64,000 nt of DNA, taken from Methylobacterium gossipiicola. Its GTDB lineage: Bacteria; Pseudomonadota; Alphaproteobacteria; Rhizobiales; Beijerinckiaceae. Below, piece by piece: positions 17,402-26,859 of this stretch (position 1 is the stretch's first letter; each line of letters begins with the position of its first letter). Below the pieces are notes generated by a model, which searched no databases, was not told where the DNA came from, and was given only the letters and a program-made list of their open reading frames with translations. The stretch covers positions 18,260-82,259 of the forward strand of contig NZ_FOPM01000003.1 in the NCBI RefSeq assembly GCF_900113485.1. The letters run 5' to 3'. A program made the position numbers and the translations under genes.

Positions 17402-18790
17402 ATGGCCGCGCTCGCCCCCGTTCTCAACGACATCGACCGCGATCTCGACAACGCCCTGGAGCGCCTGTTCGCGTTCCTGCGCATCCCCTCCGTCTCCACC
17501 GATCCCGCCTATGCCGGCCATTGCCGCGAGGCGGCGCAGTGGCTGGAGGGGACACTCACGGCCCTCGGCTTCGAGACCGGCATCCACGAGACCTCGCTGC
17601 ACCCGGTGGTGCTGGCCCATGCGCCGAAGCCCGGCACGCCGCACGTGCTGTTCTATGGCCATTACGACGTGCAGCCCGTGGACCCCCTGAACCTGTGGGA
17701 GACGCCCCCGTTCGAGCCGCGTCTCGCGACGAATGCCCAGGGCGAGCGGGAGATCGTCGGGCGCGGAGCCTCCGACGACAAGGGCCAGGTGATGACCTTC
17801 ATCGAGGCCTGCCGGGCCTGGAAGGCCATGGACGGCGAACTCCCCTGCGGCGTCACGATCCTCATCGAGGGCGCCGAGGAGAACGGCTCGCAGGGCCTGC
17901 CCGAATGGGTCGCGGCGAATCGTGACAAGCTCGGGGCCGACATCGTCCTCGTGTGCGACACCAGCATGTGGAACCCCACCACCCCGGCCATCACCACGTC
18001 CCTGCGGGGTCTCGCCTATTTCGAGGTGAAGGTGCGGTGCGCCGACCGCGACCTGCATTCGGGCTTCTTCGGCGGAGCGGCCCGCAACCCGATCCACATC
18101 CTGTCGAAGATCATCGCCGACCTGCACGATGCCGACGGCAAGGTGGCGCTGCCGGGCTTCTACGAGGGCGTGCGCGAGACGCCGACGGAGATCCTCGAGC
18201 AGTGGAAGGGGCTCGATTTCACGGCCGAGAAATTCTTGAGGCCCATCGGTCTCTCCGAGCCCGCCGGCGAGCGCGGCCGGATGCTCATCGAACTCATCCA
18301 GTCGCGCCCCGCCTGCGACGTCAACGGCATCATCGGCGGCTATACCGGCGAGGGCACCAAGACGGTGATCGCCGGGGAGGCCAGCGCCAAGATCTCGTTC
18401 CGCCTCGTGGACGATCAGGACCCCGAGGTCCTGGCCCGGACCTTCGAGGCGTTCGTGCGGGAGCGCATCCCGGCCGACTGCTCCGTGGAGGTCATCTGCT
18501 ACAAGGGCAGCCGCGCGATCAGTCTGCCGTTCGACATGCCGGAACTCGACCTCGCCCGTACGGCGCTCGCCGAGGAATGGGGCGTGCCCGCCGTCACCAT
18601 CGGGGCCGGCGGCTCGATTCCCATCGTGGGCGACTTCAAGCGGCTCCTCGACCGCAACACCCTGCTCATCGGCTTCGGCCTCGACGACGACCGCATCCAC
18701 TCGCCCAACGAGAAGTACAGCCTCACCAGCTTCCACAAGGGCACCCGCTCCTGGGCGCGGATCCTCGCCGCCTTCGGCGCCGTCGCCTGA
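17402..18790 (+). CDS. M20 family metallopeptidase (dipeptidase)
   Basis: This 462-residue di-zinc peptidase of the M20/M25/M40 group has metal-ligand motifs GHYDVQPVDP, GRGASDDKGQ and GAEENGSQGLPEW, a later ligand in the region VCDTSMW, and the dimerisation-domain stretch DLHSGFFGGAARNP. Such enzymes cleave dipeptides or N-acyl amino acids in the cytoplasm. The chosen ATG gives MAALAPVLNDIDRDLDNALE, as in close family members. It is followed 14 bp later by the first of four glycosylation-type genes, so it may be co-transcribed, but a functional link is not evident. Confidence 0.85.
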   Translation: MAALAPVLNDIDRDLDNALERLFAFLRIPSVSTDPAYAGHCREAAQWLEGTLTALGFETGIHETSLHPVVLAHAPKPGTPHVLFYGHYDVQPVDPLNLWETPPFEPRLATNAQGEREIVGRGASDDKGQVMTFIEACRAWKAMDGELPCGVTILIEGAEENGSQGLPEWVAANRDKLGADIVLVCDTSMWNPTTPAITTSLRGLAYFEVKVRCADRDLHSGFFGGAARNPIHILSKIIADLHDADGKVALPGFYEGVRETPTEILEQWKGLDFTAEKFLRPIGLSEPAGERGRMLIELIQSRPACDVNGIIGGYTGEGTKTVIAGEASAKISFRLVDDQDPEVLARTFEAFVRERIPADCSVEVICYKGSRAISLPFDMPELDLARTALAEEWGVPAVTIGAGGSIPIVGDFKRLLDRNTLLIGFGLDDDRIHSPNEKYSLTSFHKGTRSWARILAAFGAVA

Positions 18791-18804
18791 GGGCGCCGCC
18801 GCGC

Positions 18805-19476
18805 GTGACGCAGACCCCTGAACGAAACACCGCCGGGCAGCTCTTCACGGTGACGGAGGGCCTGTTCGTCGCCTGCTATCCGCTCTCGACCGCCCTGCCG
18901 ATCCCCCTCGGCGTGGCGGGCGGCGATCTCTTGACCTGGGCCTTCTGCGGCCTCGGCCGAGGTGGGCAGACCCCGGCGGTCCTCCTGGTGTTCACGGCGG
19001 CGGGCCCACCCGACCGCCTTGGCGTCGCGACGCATTTTCATGAACTCGACGTGGCGTTCTCGCCGCCCGCGCCCGTCGCGACCCTCGATCCGGCGGCCTG
19101 GACCGCCCTGTGTCCCGCCATCCTCGGCGCCCTGCGGCCCGCGACCCTCGACACCTTGGCGGGGCTGCTGCCGCATCTGGGGGGCGCCCTCTCGGGGCTC
19201 GCCGAACCCCATGAGGGTCCTGTGGGTCCGGTCCTCGCCGTGACGGGGGAGGCCGAAGCCAACCTCACGGGAGCGGGCGTTCCGGATTACCTGCTGCTGC
19301 GGGCAGGCGGCCTCTGGCGCGGCTGCCACGTCGTACGAGCCCATCGCACCTTCGGCGCCGAGCCCCGGACCCGCCTCGACCTCACGCGGGTCTGGGGCGA
19401 GCCCGCCCGCAGTCCGACGGACGCCGCCCTGCTGGTTCGATCCGGCGACATCGCCGCCGCCAGGGTGGCGCCATGA
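18805..19476 (+). CDS. hypothetical protein of the glycosyltransferase operon
   Basis: The 223-residue product starts at GTG 18805 and is not recognised. It is hydrophobic-patchy and Ala/Leu/Pro-rich without signal or clear membrane segments, ending TDAALLVRSGDIAAARVAP. Its stop overlaps the start of the following glycosyltransferase by 4 bp (ATGA), which ties it to the glycan operon. The composition resembles the C-terminal extension of the next protein (short beta-strand-like stretches and polar turns), so it may be a glycan or substrate binding partner. That is speculative. Confidence 0.6.
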   Translation: MTQTPERNTAGQLFTVTEGLFVACYPLSTALPIPLGVAGGDLLTWAFCGLGRGGQTPAVLLVFTAAGPPDRLGVATHFHELDVAFSPPAPVATLDPAAWTALCPAILGALRPATLDTLAGLLPHLGGALSGLAEPHEGPVGPVLAVTGEAEANLTGAGVPDYLLLRAGGLWRGCHVVRAHRTFGAEPRTRLDLTRVWGEPARSPTDAALLVRSGDIAAARVAP

Positions 19477-21317
19477 CCCGCCCGACCGTCCTCGTCATCG
19501 CACCGATGCCGGCCTTTCCCACCAGCGCCGGCAACCGACGCCGCCTCGTCGCCACCTGCGACGCGCTGGCGCGGGGGGGCTTTGCCGTCGATCTCGCGTA
19601 TTTCGCCCATGAGGATCAGATCTACCGCCGCTTCGGCCAGCATCCGCCCACCGACGCGGCGGCCATGGCAGGCGCCTTCCAGCGCACCTTCCGGATCGAG
19701 CCGCGCGCGGCGATCCCCCTGAAGACCCGCGCCCGGCATTTCGGCCTCGACGATTGGTGTCCCGACGAGGTCGTGGAGTTCGTGGCGTGGTACGGCGCGA
19801 CCTATCCGAAGACCCGCATCGTCCTCGTGAACTACGTGTTCCTGTCGCGCTGCCTCGCGGCGGTACCACCCGGAACCCTCACCCTCATCGACACCCACGA
19901 CCGCTTCGCCGACCGGCAGGCCCAGTACCGCCCGTTCCGGGCCGAGCCGAATTTCTTCTACACCGATACGAGGAGCGAGGCCGAGGGACTCGACCGGGCC
20001 GACATCGTGCTGGCGATCCAGGCGGAGGAGGCACGCTATTTCGAAAGCCTCACCCGCGCGCGGGTCCATCTCCTGCCGCCGCATTTCCCGTCGCGGCGGC
20101 CGTTCCGGGCGCCCGGACGCCTCGCCCGCATCGGCTTCCTCGGCCACGGCAACGATCCGAATCTGTTCTCCATCGGCCGCTTCATCGAGGTCTGGAGCGC
20201 CGACTGGACACCGGACCGGCCGACCCTCGTGGTCGCGGGCGAGATCTGCACCGGCCTCGGCGCGACACCGCGTCCGGGCGTCGAACGCGCCGGCTACGTC
20301 GCGTGCCTGGAGGATTTCTACGACCGCGTCGACCTCGTGGTCGCCCCGATGCTCATGGGCAGCGGCCTGAAGATGAAGGTCGCCGAGGCCCTGTGCTTCG
20401 GCCTGCCGGTCGTCGGCACCCGGATCGGCTTCGAGGGATTTTCGCCCGTCGCCCGAGCCCATCGTTGCGAGACCGTGGCCGAGGTCAAAGCCATGCTGCT
20501 GGAAATGTCGGGCGATGCCCATGGGCTGGCAGCGCTCACGGAAGTCTGCGCCGATCTATTTGCCGGCTACAACGAAGTCACCCGGTCCGCCGAAACGTCG
20601 CTCCTCGCCCTTCTACGCGAGCATGTCGGGGCCGACCTGGCCGGCGAGTCGCAGGCTTCACCGGACATCCGCGAGGAGCCTGTCCGGACGACGATTTTGC
20701 CCGGTGGCCGCCTGACCCGCGTCACCGGCCTCGTGTCGTCCGAGCGCGACAGTCCCGAACATGGTCTCCTCGTCGCCACCGCGCGGAACCCGCCGCCGGG
20801 GTCCGGTCCCTATGCCCCGGAGCGGCGACGTTGGTTCGCACGCGCCGGTACGGACATGGGTTCAGCGGGCGATGGCGGCGTCATCGATGCCGAAATCGTC
20901 CTGTCCCCCGAATGGGTTCGGGGTCGCACACTGCCGCCGGCCCTGCGCGCCACCCTGGCGCGGGAGATCGTCGGGGCCGTGCCCGATTGGGAGGCGCGGG
21001 CGAGCCTCGTCGGAGGGGGCTCCGGCCATATCACCCTCGCTTTGGCCCTGCCGAGCCACCTCGTGACCGGCCGGCATCCGGGCGCCGCCTTCCTCCTCGG
21101 CCCCGAGACCGTCACGGAAGTGACGCTCGGCACCGCGACACCGTTGAGCCTCACGCAAGCTCTCCCCTTCGTGAGCCGAACCCGTACGGACCTCGCCCCC
21201 GTGCCGGCGAGCCTCACCCTCGACGGCGCCGATGTGCCGGCGGATGACTGCGTGCTCCTCGTCCTGCACGACGATCTCATCGGCCGGGTCGCCCTGCCCC
21301 TCGGACCCCGCGCATGA
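19473..21317 (+). CDS. glycosyltransferase family 4-like protein with unknown C-terminal domain
   Basis: Residues 1-390 are GT-B glycosyltransferase: an N-terminal MTRPTVLVIAPMPAFPTSAGNRRR lead, and a C-terminal donor-binding half with APMLMGSGLKMKVAEALCFGLPVVGT containing the conserved acidic residue. Residues about 400-614 form an additional domain I cannot assign (ILPGGRLTRVTGLVSS..., ADDCVLLVLHDDLIGRVALP). Family members transfer sugars from nucleotide donors to cell-surface or protein acceptors in the cytoplasm. Both ends overlap neighbours by 4 bp, so the four genes are translationally coupled. Confidence 0.75.
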   Translation: MTRPTVLVIAPMPAFPTSAGNRRRLVATCDALARGGFAVDLAYFAHEDQIYRRFGQHPPTDAAAMAGAFQRTFRIEPRAAIPLKTRARHFGLDDWCPDEVVEFVAWYGATYPKTRIVLVNYVFLSRCLAAVPPGTLTLIDTHDRFADRQAQYRPFRAEPNFFYTDTRSEAEGLDRADIVLAIQAEEARYFESLTRARVHLLPPHFPSRRPFRAPGRLARIGFLGHGNDPNLFSIGRFIEVWSADWTPDRPTLVVAGEICTGLGATPRPGVERAGYVACLEDFYDRVDLVVAPMLMGSGLKMKVAEALCFGLPVVGTRIGFEGFSPVARAHRCETVAEVKAMLLEMSGDAHGLAALTEVCADLFAGYNEVTRSAETSLLALLREHVGADLAGESQASPDIREEPVRTTILPGGRLTRVTGLVSSERDSPEHGLLVATARNPPPGSGPYAPERRRWFARAGTDMGSAGDGGVIDAEIVLSPEWVRGRTLPPALRATLAREIVGAVPDWEARASLVGGGSGHITLALALPSHLVTGRHPGAAFLLGPETVTEVTLGTATPLSLTQALPFVSRTRTDLAPVPASLTLDGADVPADDCVLLVLHDDLIGRVALPLGPRA

Positions 21318-23368
21318 CGTCGCCCGTCGAAGCCGTTGATGCCGCCGCCGGCCGCAAGGCTGCGCTCGCTGAAGCCGCGCTCCTGTGGAACGCCCTGTTC
21401 CTCAACGATGCCCGCATCGCCTTCCGGGCCGAGGCGACGCCCCGCGTCTCCATCGTCATCGTCGCGCGGGGCGCCCGCCACATGCTGGCTTGGACGCTCT
21501 ATCGCCTCGCCGCCGGGCAGGTTCTGAGCGGCGTCCCGTTCGAGGTCATCGTCGTCGACAACGCCTCCGATTCCGAGACCCGTGCCCTCTACGGGCGGGT
21601 CGACGGCGCCACGGTGCTGCTCAACGACGCGAATATCGGTTTCGGCCCCGCCTGCAACGCCGGGGCGGCGCGGGCGCGCGGCGATTATCTCCTGTTCCTC
21701 AACCCCGATGTCGATCTCATGCCCGGCGCCCTGCGCGCCCTCCTGGATACGTTCGAGGAGTTCGATCACGTCGGCATCGCCGGGGCGCGCCTGGTGTTCC
21801 CGGGCGGGCTTCTGCAGGAGGCCGGGGCGAATTTCCGCGATGACGCCCAGACCACCCACCCCTACGGCCGGGGCGGGGCCGATCCGTTCGCGCCGGAGGC
21901 GTCCTTCGCCCGTGAGGTCGGCTACGTCTCGGGCGCGGTGCTGCTGATCGAGGCCGGGCTGTTCCGGCAACTCGGCGGTTTCGACGACTGGTTCGCCCCG
22001 GCCTATTTCGAGGACACGGATCTCTGCGTGCGCTGCCATCAGGCGGGCCGCCGGGTGATCTACCAACCCCGCGCCATCGCGATCCACGTCGAGAACGTCA
22101 CCAGCGCCCGCCGCGACGACGTCGAACAATTGCTCGACCGCAACCGCGCGCGGTTCCGCGAGCGCCATGCCGCCTGGCTGTTCGGCCAGGGGCCGCAACG
22201 CACGGGGTTCGCCGCCCGCGACCACGACCCCTGGACCCTGCGCATCCTCTACGTCGAGGACCGGGCGCCCCATCTCGACCTCGGCGCCGGCCTGCCCCGC
22301 GCCAACGCCATCCTCAACGCCATGGCGGAACTCGGCTACGCGGTGACCTTCGCGTCCATCCACGGCGAGCGCGAGGAGGCCGCACGTCTCTACCGCGATC
22401 TCTCCACCCGCATCGAGATCGTCGAGCCCTGCGGCGAGGCGGGCTTGCGCGACCTCGTGCGGGAGCGGCCGGACTATTACGACGTGCTCTGGGTCAGCCG
22501 GCCGCCCAACATCGAGCGGGTCTGCGGCGTGCTGCACGATCTCGGCCTCACCCCCCGCGACGTCGGGCGCACCCGCGTGGTGTTCGACACCGAAGCCGTC
22601 TTCGCCCTGCGCGACTTCGTCACCGAGGCGCTCGCGGGCGCTCCCGCCAACGGCCCCGCTTTGGCCCGCGCCTGCGTCCGCGAGATTCGCCGCTTCGCCG
22701 TCGCCGACCATGTGGTCTGCGTCTCGGAAGGAGAGGCGCGGGTGCTGCGGGCGCACGGCGTGCCCAACGCCACGGTCCTGGGCCATGCCCTCGTGGCGAA
22801 CGACGCCGCGCCGGGGTTCACGGCCCGCGACGGCTTCGTGTTTCTCGGGTCGCTGGCCCGCGAAGGCGAGCCCAACATCGATTCCCTCGATTGGTTCTTC
22901 GCGAACGTCTGGCCGCTTCTGCGGGCACGCCTTCCGGCGGCGCACGTCACCGTGGTCGGCGCCGTGGCGCCCTCCATCCGCGAGCGTCTGGCGGGGGAGG
23001 GGGTGCGTATCCTCGGCCGCGTCGATGATGTCGGCCCCGTCCTCGATGCCGCCCGCGTCGCCCTGGCCCCGACGCGGTTCGCCGCCGGCATCCCCCACAA
23101 GGTCCACGAGACCGTGGCGCACGGCCTGCCGGGGGTCGTCACCCCGATCCTCGCCGAACAACTTGGCTGGCCCGACGGAACCGGCTCCCTCGTCCGCGAC
23201 TGGCGCGATCCGGAAGGCTTCGCCGAGGCGCTCGCCGACCTCCATACCGACGAGGCCCTCTGGACCGGCGTCCAGGCGGCGGGCCTCGCCCGGATCAGGC
23301 ACGAGTGCGATCCCGCCACCTATGCCCGCACCCTGCGGACGCTGTGCGAGGCGCCGACCTTCGCATGA
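21314..23368 (+). CDS. bifunctional glycosyltransferase: GT2 plus GT4-like domains
   Basis: This 684-residue protein has an N-terminal GT-A (family 2, rhamnosyltransferase-like) domain with RVSIVIVARGARHMLA, EVIVVDNASDS, the metal-binding acidic motif FLNPDVDLMPGAL and YFEDTDLCVRCHQAG. A GT-B-like half follows from about residue 310, with LGSLAREGEPNIDSLDWF and FAAGIPHKVHETVAHGLPGV. It could add two successive sugars. Such fusions are common in O-antigen, capsule and flagellin-glycan loci. Acceptor and donor are unknown. Confidence 0.8.
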   Translation: MTSPVEAVDAAAGRKAALAEAALLWNALFLNDARIAFRAEATPRVSIVIVARGARHMLAWTLYRLAAGQVLSGVPFEVIVVDNASDSETRALYGRVDGATVLLNDANIGFGPACNAGAARARGDYLLFLNPDVDLMPGALRALLDTFEEFDHVGIAGARLVFPGGLLQEAGANFRDDAQTTHPYGRGGADPFAPEASFAREVGYVSGAVLLIEAGLFRQLGGFDDWFAPAYFEDTDLCVRCHQAGRRVIYQPRAIAIHVENVTSARRDDVEQLLDRNRARFRERHAAWLFGQGPQRTGFAARDHDPWTLRILYVEDRAPHLDLGAGLPRANAILNAMAELGYAVTFASIHGEREEAARLYRDLSTRIEIVEPCGEAGLRDLVRERPDYYDVLWVSRPPNIERVCGVLHDLGLTPRDVGRTRVVFDTEAVFALRDFVTEALAGAPANGPALARACVREIRRFAVADHVVCVSEGEARVLRAHGVPNATVLGHALVANDAAPGFTARDGFVFLGSLAREGEPNIDSLDWFFANVWPLLRARLPAAHVTVVGAVAPSIRERLAGEGVRILGRVDDVGPVLDAARVALAPTRFAAGIPHKVHETVAHGLPGVVTPILAEQLGWPDGTGSLVRDWRDPEGFAEALADLHTDEALWTGVQAAGLARIRHECDPATYARTLRTLCEAPTFA

Positions 23369-24216
23369 GCAAGCCCTTCCCGCACCTCGTCGCCACCCTC
23401 ACGGGGAGCCTGCGCCGGCTCGTCATCGGCCGCGTGCCCCGGTTGTTCGACGAAACCTTCTACCGGTCGACCTACCCGGAGGTCGTGCGCTCCGGCCTCG
23501 ACCCCTATCTCCACTATGTCTGGCGCGGGGCCAAACGGGGTTACGACCCGAACGCGGATTTCGACACGGCGTTCTATCGCCGCCAGAGCGGGCCGACCCG
23601 CCTCGATCCCGTGCGGCACTACCTGCGCGTCGGCGCCGGCGCCGGCCTCGATCCGAGCCCCGCCTTCAGCACGCTGATGTACCTCGCCCGCTATCCCGAT
23701 GTCGGGCGGGCGGGCATCAACCCCCTGCTGCACTACCGCCAGGACGGCCGGCCGGAGGGCCGGATCGCCGCGCCCTCCGCCTCCGATCCGGGGCAGTGGG
23801 TGGCGCTGTCCGGCGTGCGCGCGGCCCATCGCCAGGATTACCCCACGGCCGATGGTCCCCGGTTCGCCTTCAGCTTCCGGCGGGATGTCGCCATCGCCGC
23901 CTGTCCCGACCTGGCCCCCCGGATCTGCCTCGTGCTGACCCTCGACGGCGCCGAGATCGCCGCCCTCATCGAGACCGTCGAGGGCTTCGCCGAGGGCGCG
24001 CAGGACGCCGTGACCCTGGCCTTCGACACGAGCCAGCGCCCGCACCCGCCGCGCCCGACCGCGCTTCTCGCCCTTGAGCAATGCTTCCACGGTCGGGGCG
24101 CGGACGGCGCCATTCTCCTGCGCTACGCCGAGGCCCGTCTCTGGGACCTCCTGCCCGAGCGGCCGCGTGTCTGTGCCCTCGGCCCGCGCGGTTGCCTCTC
24201 CATCGAGGCTTCGTAA
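23365..24216 (+). CDS. repeat protein of a surface-glycan locus
   Basis: The 283-residue protein contains three tandem units of about 45 residues between residues 22 and 135. They share F-D-x-x-F/Y-Y-R-x-x-Y-P and L-x-H-Y-x-x-x-G motifs (FDETFYRSTYPEVVRSGLDP, then FDTAFYRRQSG and FSTLMYLARYPDVGRAGINP, each followed by LHY or RHY). These units are found fused to glycosyltransferases in rhizobial exopolysaccharide and lipopolysaccharide loci; here they stand alone. The remaining 150 residues are not recognised. It is coupled by a 4-bp overlap to the upstream transferase and is the last gene of the block. Confidence 0.65.
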   Translation: MSKPFPHLVATLTGSLRRLVIGRVPRLFDETFYRSTYPEVVRSGLDPYLHYVWRGAKRGYDPNADFDTAFYRRQSGPTRLDPVRHYLRVGAGAGLDPSPAFSTLMYLARYPDVGRAGINPLLHYRQDGRPEGRIAAPSASDPGQWVALSGVRAAHRQDYPTADGPRFAFSFRRDVAIAACPDLAPRICLVLTLDGAEIAALIETVEGFAEGAQDAVTLAFDTSQRPHPPRPTALLALEQCFHGRGADGAILLRYAEARLWDLLPERPRVCALGPRGCLSIEAS

Positions 24217-24324
24217 ACGGCGACGCTTGCACGCGCCCGGTCCGACGGGCAGACTTCACGCCAAAGGGACAACAGGGCGGCGTGTCGACCACGAAACGTC
24301 CGATCCCCGGGACGGGAGCGCGAC

Positions 24325-25497
24325 GTGAGCCAGGGCACGCAGGTGCGGACGCATCTGTGCGGGATCAGAACGGCCTGGACGGAGGCCCCCGAGGCGGGTC
24401 TCGCGGTACGTGAGGTCGCCGCCGCCATCGGGGCGGCCGAGCTGTCGCAGATCGTGGTGTTCTTCTCGTCCGATTACTGTGTCGAGACCCTCAACGGCGC
24501 CCTGACGCAGGGGTTTCCCGGGGTGCCGGTGGCAGGCTGCACCATGTCGGGGGGAATCAGCCCGGCCGGGGGGCTCGCGCGGGGCCTCGTGCTCATCGCG
24601 TTTCCGCGCGCCGGGTTTCGTATCGTCTCGGGGGTGCTCGACGCCATCGACCATCACGACGTCGCCCGCACGGCGGCCTCCGTGCGGGCCCTGCGCCGCA
24701 CCCTCGACGGCGAGGCCGCCGAGGCGGGGCCGGGCGGGCGTTTCGCCCTCTCGCTGATCGACGGACTCGCCAACGCCGAGGAGACCGTGGTCTCGGCCAT
24801 CGCCTGGGCCCTCGACGGCATCCCCCTCGTCGGCGGTTCGGCCGGAGACGGCCTCGATTTCCGCGAGGCGATCCTCCTGCACGGCGGCGCGATCCACCGG
24901 CGGGCCGCCGTGCTGCTCCTCGTCGAGACCGATTGCCCGACGCGGATCTTCAAGAGCGACAATTTCGAGCCCACGACGACGAAGTTCGTGGTCACGGCCT
25001 CCGACGACGAGCGCCGCATCGTCTACGAACTCAACGCCGAACCGGCGGCCCGCGAATACGCCATGGCGGTGGGCCTCGATCCGGAGGGGCTCTCGCCCAT
25101 GAGCTTTGCCGCCTATCCCCTGGCGGTGCGGATCGGCGGCGAGTATTTCTGCCGTTCCATCCGCCGCCTCGATCCGGAGGACGGGTCCCTCAGTTTCTTC
25201 TGCGCCATCGACGAGGGCGTGGTGCTCACCCTCGCCCGGCCGCGCGACATCGTCACGGCCACCCGCACCGAACTCGAACGCCTCGATGCCGAACTCGGCG
25301 GCCTCGACCTCGTCATCGGCTTCGACTGCATCCTGCGCCGCCTCGATGCCGAGCACGGTCAGGTTCGCCACGGGATCTGCGATCTCTACCGCCGCTACGC
25401 CGTCGTCGGCTTCGAGACCTATGGCGAGCAATACCGCGCCATGCACCTGAACCAGACCTTCACGGGCATCGCCATCGGGCGGCGTCCCGCGCCATGA
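24325..25497 (+). CDS. FIST domain signal-sensing protein
   Basis: The 390-residue protein is made of FIST_N (about residues 25-215; SQIVVFFSSDYCVETLNGAL, PVAGCTMSGGISP, LVGGSAGDGLDF) and FIST_C (about 225-370; SFAAYPLAVRIGGEYFCRSI, VIGFDCILRRL, VGFETYGEQYRAMHLNQTF). FIST is proposed to be an intracellular sensor for small ligands such as amino acids, and some FIST proteins partner haem or nitric-oxide signalling. Its stop overlaps the start of a hybrid kinase (ATGA), so it very probably provides that kinase's input. The start is GTG 24325. Confidence 0.85.
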   Translation: MSQGTQVRTHLCGIRTAWTEAPEAGLAVREVAAAIGAAELSQIVVFFSSDYCVETLNGALTQGFPGVPVAGCTMSGGISPAGGLARGLVLIAFPRAGFRIVSGVLDAIDHHDVARTAASVRALRRTLDGEAAEAGPGGRFALSLIDGLANAEETVVSAIAWALDGIPLVGGSAGDGLDFREAILLHGGAIHRRAAVLLLVETDCPTRIFKSDNFEPTTTKFVVTASDDERRIVYELNAEPAAREYAMAVGLDPEGLSPMSFAAYPLAVRIGGEYFCRSIRRLDPEDGSLSFFCAIDEGVVLTLARPRDIVTATRTELERLDAELGGLDLVIGFDCILRRLDAEHGQVRHGICDLYRRYAVVGFETYGEQYRAMHLNQTFTGIAIGRRPAP

Positions 25498-26816
25498 GCG
25501 CCGCCTCGGACGCGGAGAGCGCGCGCCGCATTGCCAAGCTCGAACGCATCAACGCCGCCCTCATGGCCCATGTCGAGCGCAGCATGGACCAGCAGGGCAG
25601 CGCCTATTCCCTGTTTCAGACGGCGATCATGCTGGAGGGCCGGGTCCGTGCCCGCACGGAGGAGCTGACGGGGCTGATGCACAGCCTGGAGCGCTCCAAC
25701 GCCGCCCTGGTGGCGGCCAAGGAAGAGGCCGAGACCGCCAACCGCTCGAAGACCCGCTTCCTCGCCGCCGCCAGCCACGACCTGCTTCAGCCCCTCAACG
25801 CCGCCCGGCTATCGGTCTCGGCGCTCGCCGACATGCCCCTCGCCCCCGAGGCCCTGGCGATCTCAGGCCAGATCGAGCGTGGGCTTCAGACCATCGAGGA
25901 CCTGATCAAGACCCTCCTCGACATCTCGAAGCTCGATGCCGGGGTGGTGCGCCCGACCATCCGGCCGATCCGCCTGTCCGACCTGCTGCACGGCGTCGTG
26001 GCGAACTTCCAACGCATCGCCGAGGCCAAGGGTCTGCGCCTGCACGTGCGTGGCCCCGATTGCGTGGTGGTGAGCGATTCCGTGATGCTCGGGCGCATCG
26101 TGCAGAACCTCGTCTCCAACGCCCTGCGCTACACGGCATCGGGCGGTGTGCTCATCGTCGTCCGTGTGCGCGGCCAAGCCTGCCGCATCGAGGTGATCGA
26201 CACGGGCTGCGGCATCGCCCCGGCCGAGCGCGCCCTGGTGTTCGAGGAATTCTATCGCGGCGAGGCCGAGATGATGGATTCCGAGCCCGGCCTCGGCCTC
26301 GGTCTCTCCATCGTCCAGCGCATGGCCGCGACCCTGGACCATCCCCTGGTCCTCGCCTCCCGCCCCGGCCACGGCACCCGCGTGAGCCTCACGGTTCCCC
26401 TCGGCCTCGCCCCGCCGGAAGCCGAGGCCCGCCTCGGCCCCGTCGCCACCCGCCTGACGGGCGCGAAGATCCTCGTCGTCGAGAACGATCCCGCCACGGC
26501 CGACGCCCTCGCCCGGCTCCTGCGCAACTGGGACGCCGAGGTCGTCGTGTTCCGGGATCTCGCTGGCGTGACGGCGGCAGGCGACCTCGCGCCGGACCTA
26601 CTCATCCTGGACTATCACCTCGACAACGGCGCCTGCGGCCTCGCCGTGGCCGAGCATTTTCGCGGGGGGAGCGGCGGGTTGCTGCCCGTCATCGTCACCA
26701 CCGCCGATCACGGCGCCGAGATCGCCGCCGAGGTGGCGGCCTTGGGGGGAGAACTCGTCCACAAGCCGACGCGGCCGGCGCAACTGCGCGCCCTCCTCAC
26801 CGCCCTCCTGGCGTGA
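25494..26816 (+). CDS. hybrid sensor histidine kinase/response regulator
   Basis: This 440-residue cytoplasmic kinase has an N-terminal coiled-coil-like stretch (residues 10-85), an H-box [17 protein letters not shown] with phospho-His 95, an N-box ([10 protein letters not shown]), G-boxes ([15 protein letters not shown]), and a C-terminal receiver with phospho-Asp 373 ([10 protein letters not shown]) and the conserved Lys in HKPTRPAQL. It lacks membrane segments and any PAS/GAF sensor, so it needs an external input. The coupled FIST gene upstream is the obvious candidate. No separate output regulator is adjacent. Confidence 0.9.
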   Translation: MSAASDAESARRIAKLERINAALMAHVERSMDQQGSAYSLFQTAIMLEGRVRARTEELTGLMHSLERSNAALVAAKEEAETANRSKTRFLAAASHDLLQPLNAARLSVSALADMPLAPEALAISGQIERGLQTIEDLIKTLLDISKLDAGVVRPTIRPIRLSDLLHGVVANFQRIAEAKGLRLHVRGPDCVVVSDSVMLGRIVQNLVSNALRYTASGGVLIVVRVRGQACRIEVIDTGCGIAPAERALVFEEFYRGEAEMMDSEPGLGLGLSIVQRMAATLDHPLVLASRPGHGTRVSLTVPLGLAPPEAEARLGPVATRLTGAKILVVENDPATADALARLLRNWDAEVVVFRDLAGVTAAGDLAPDLLILDYHLDNGACGLAVAEHFRGGSGGLLPVIVTTADHGAEIAAEVAALGGELVHKPTRPAQLRALLTALLA

Positions 26817-26859
26817 GCGTGGTTTTCTTCACGCCCGGCCGCCTGCTAGACGCTTGCCC

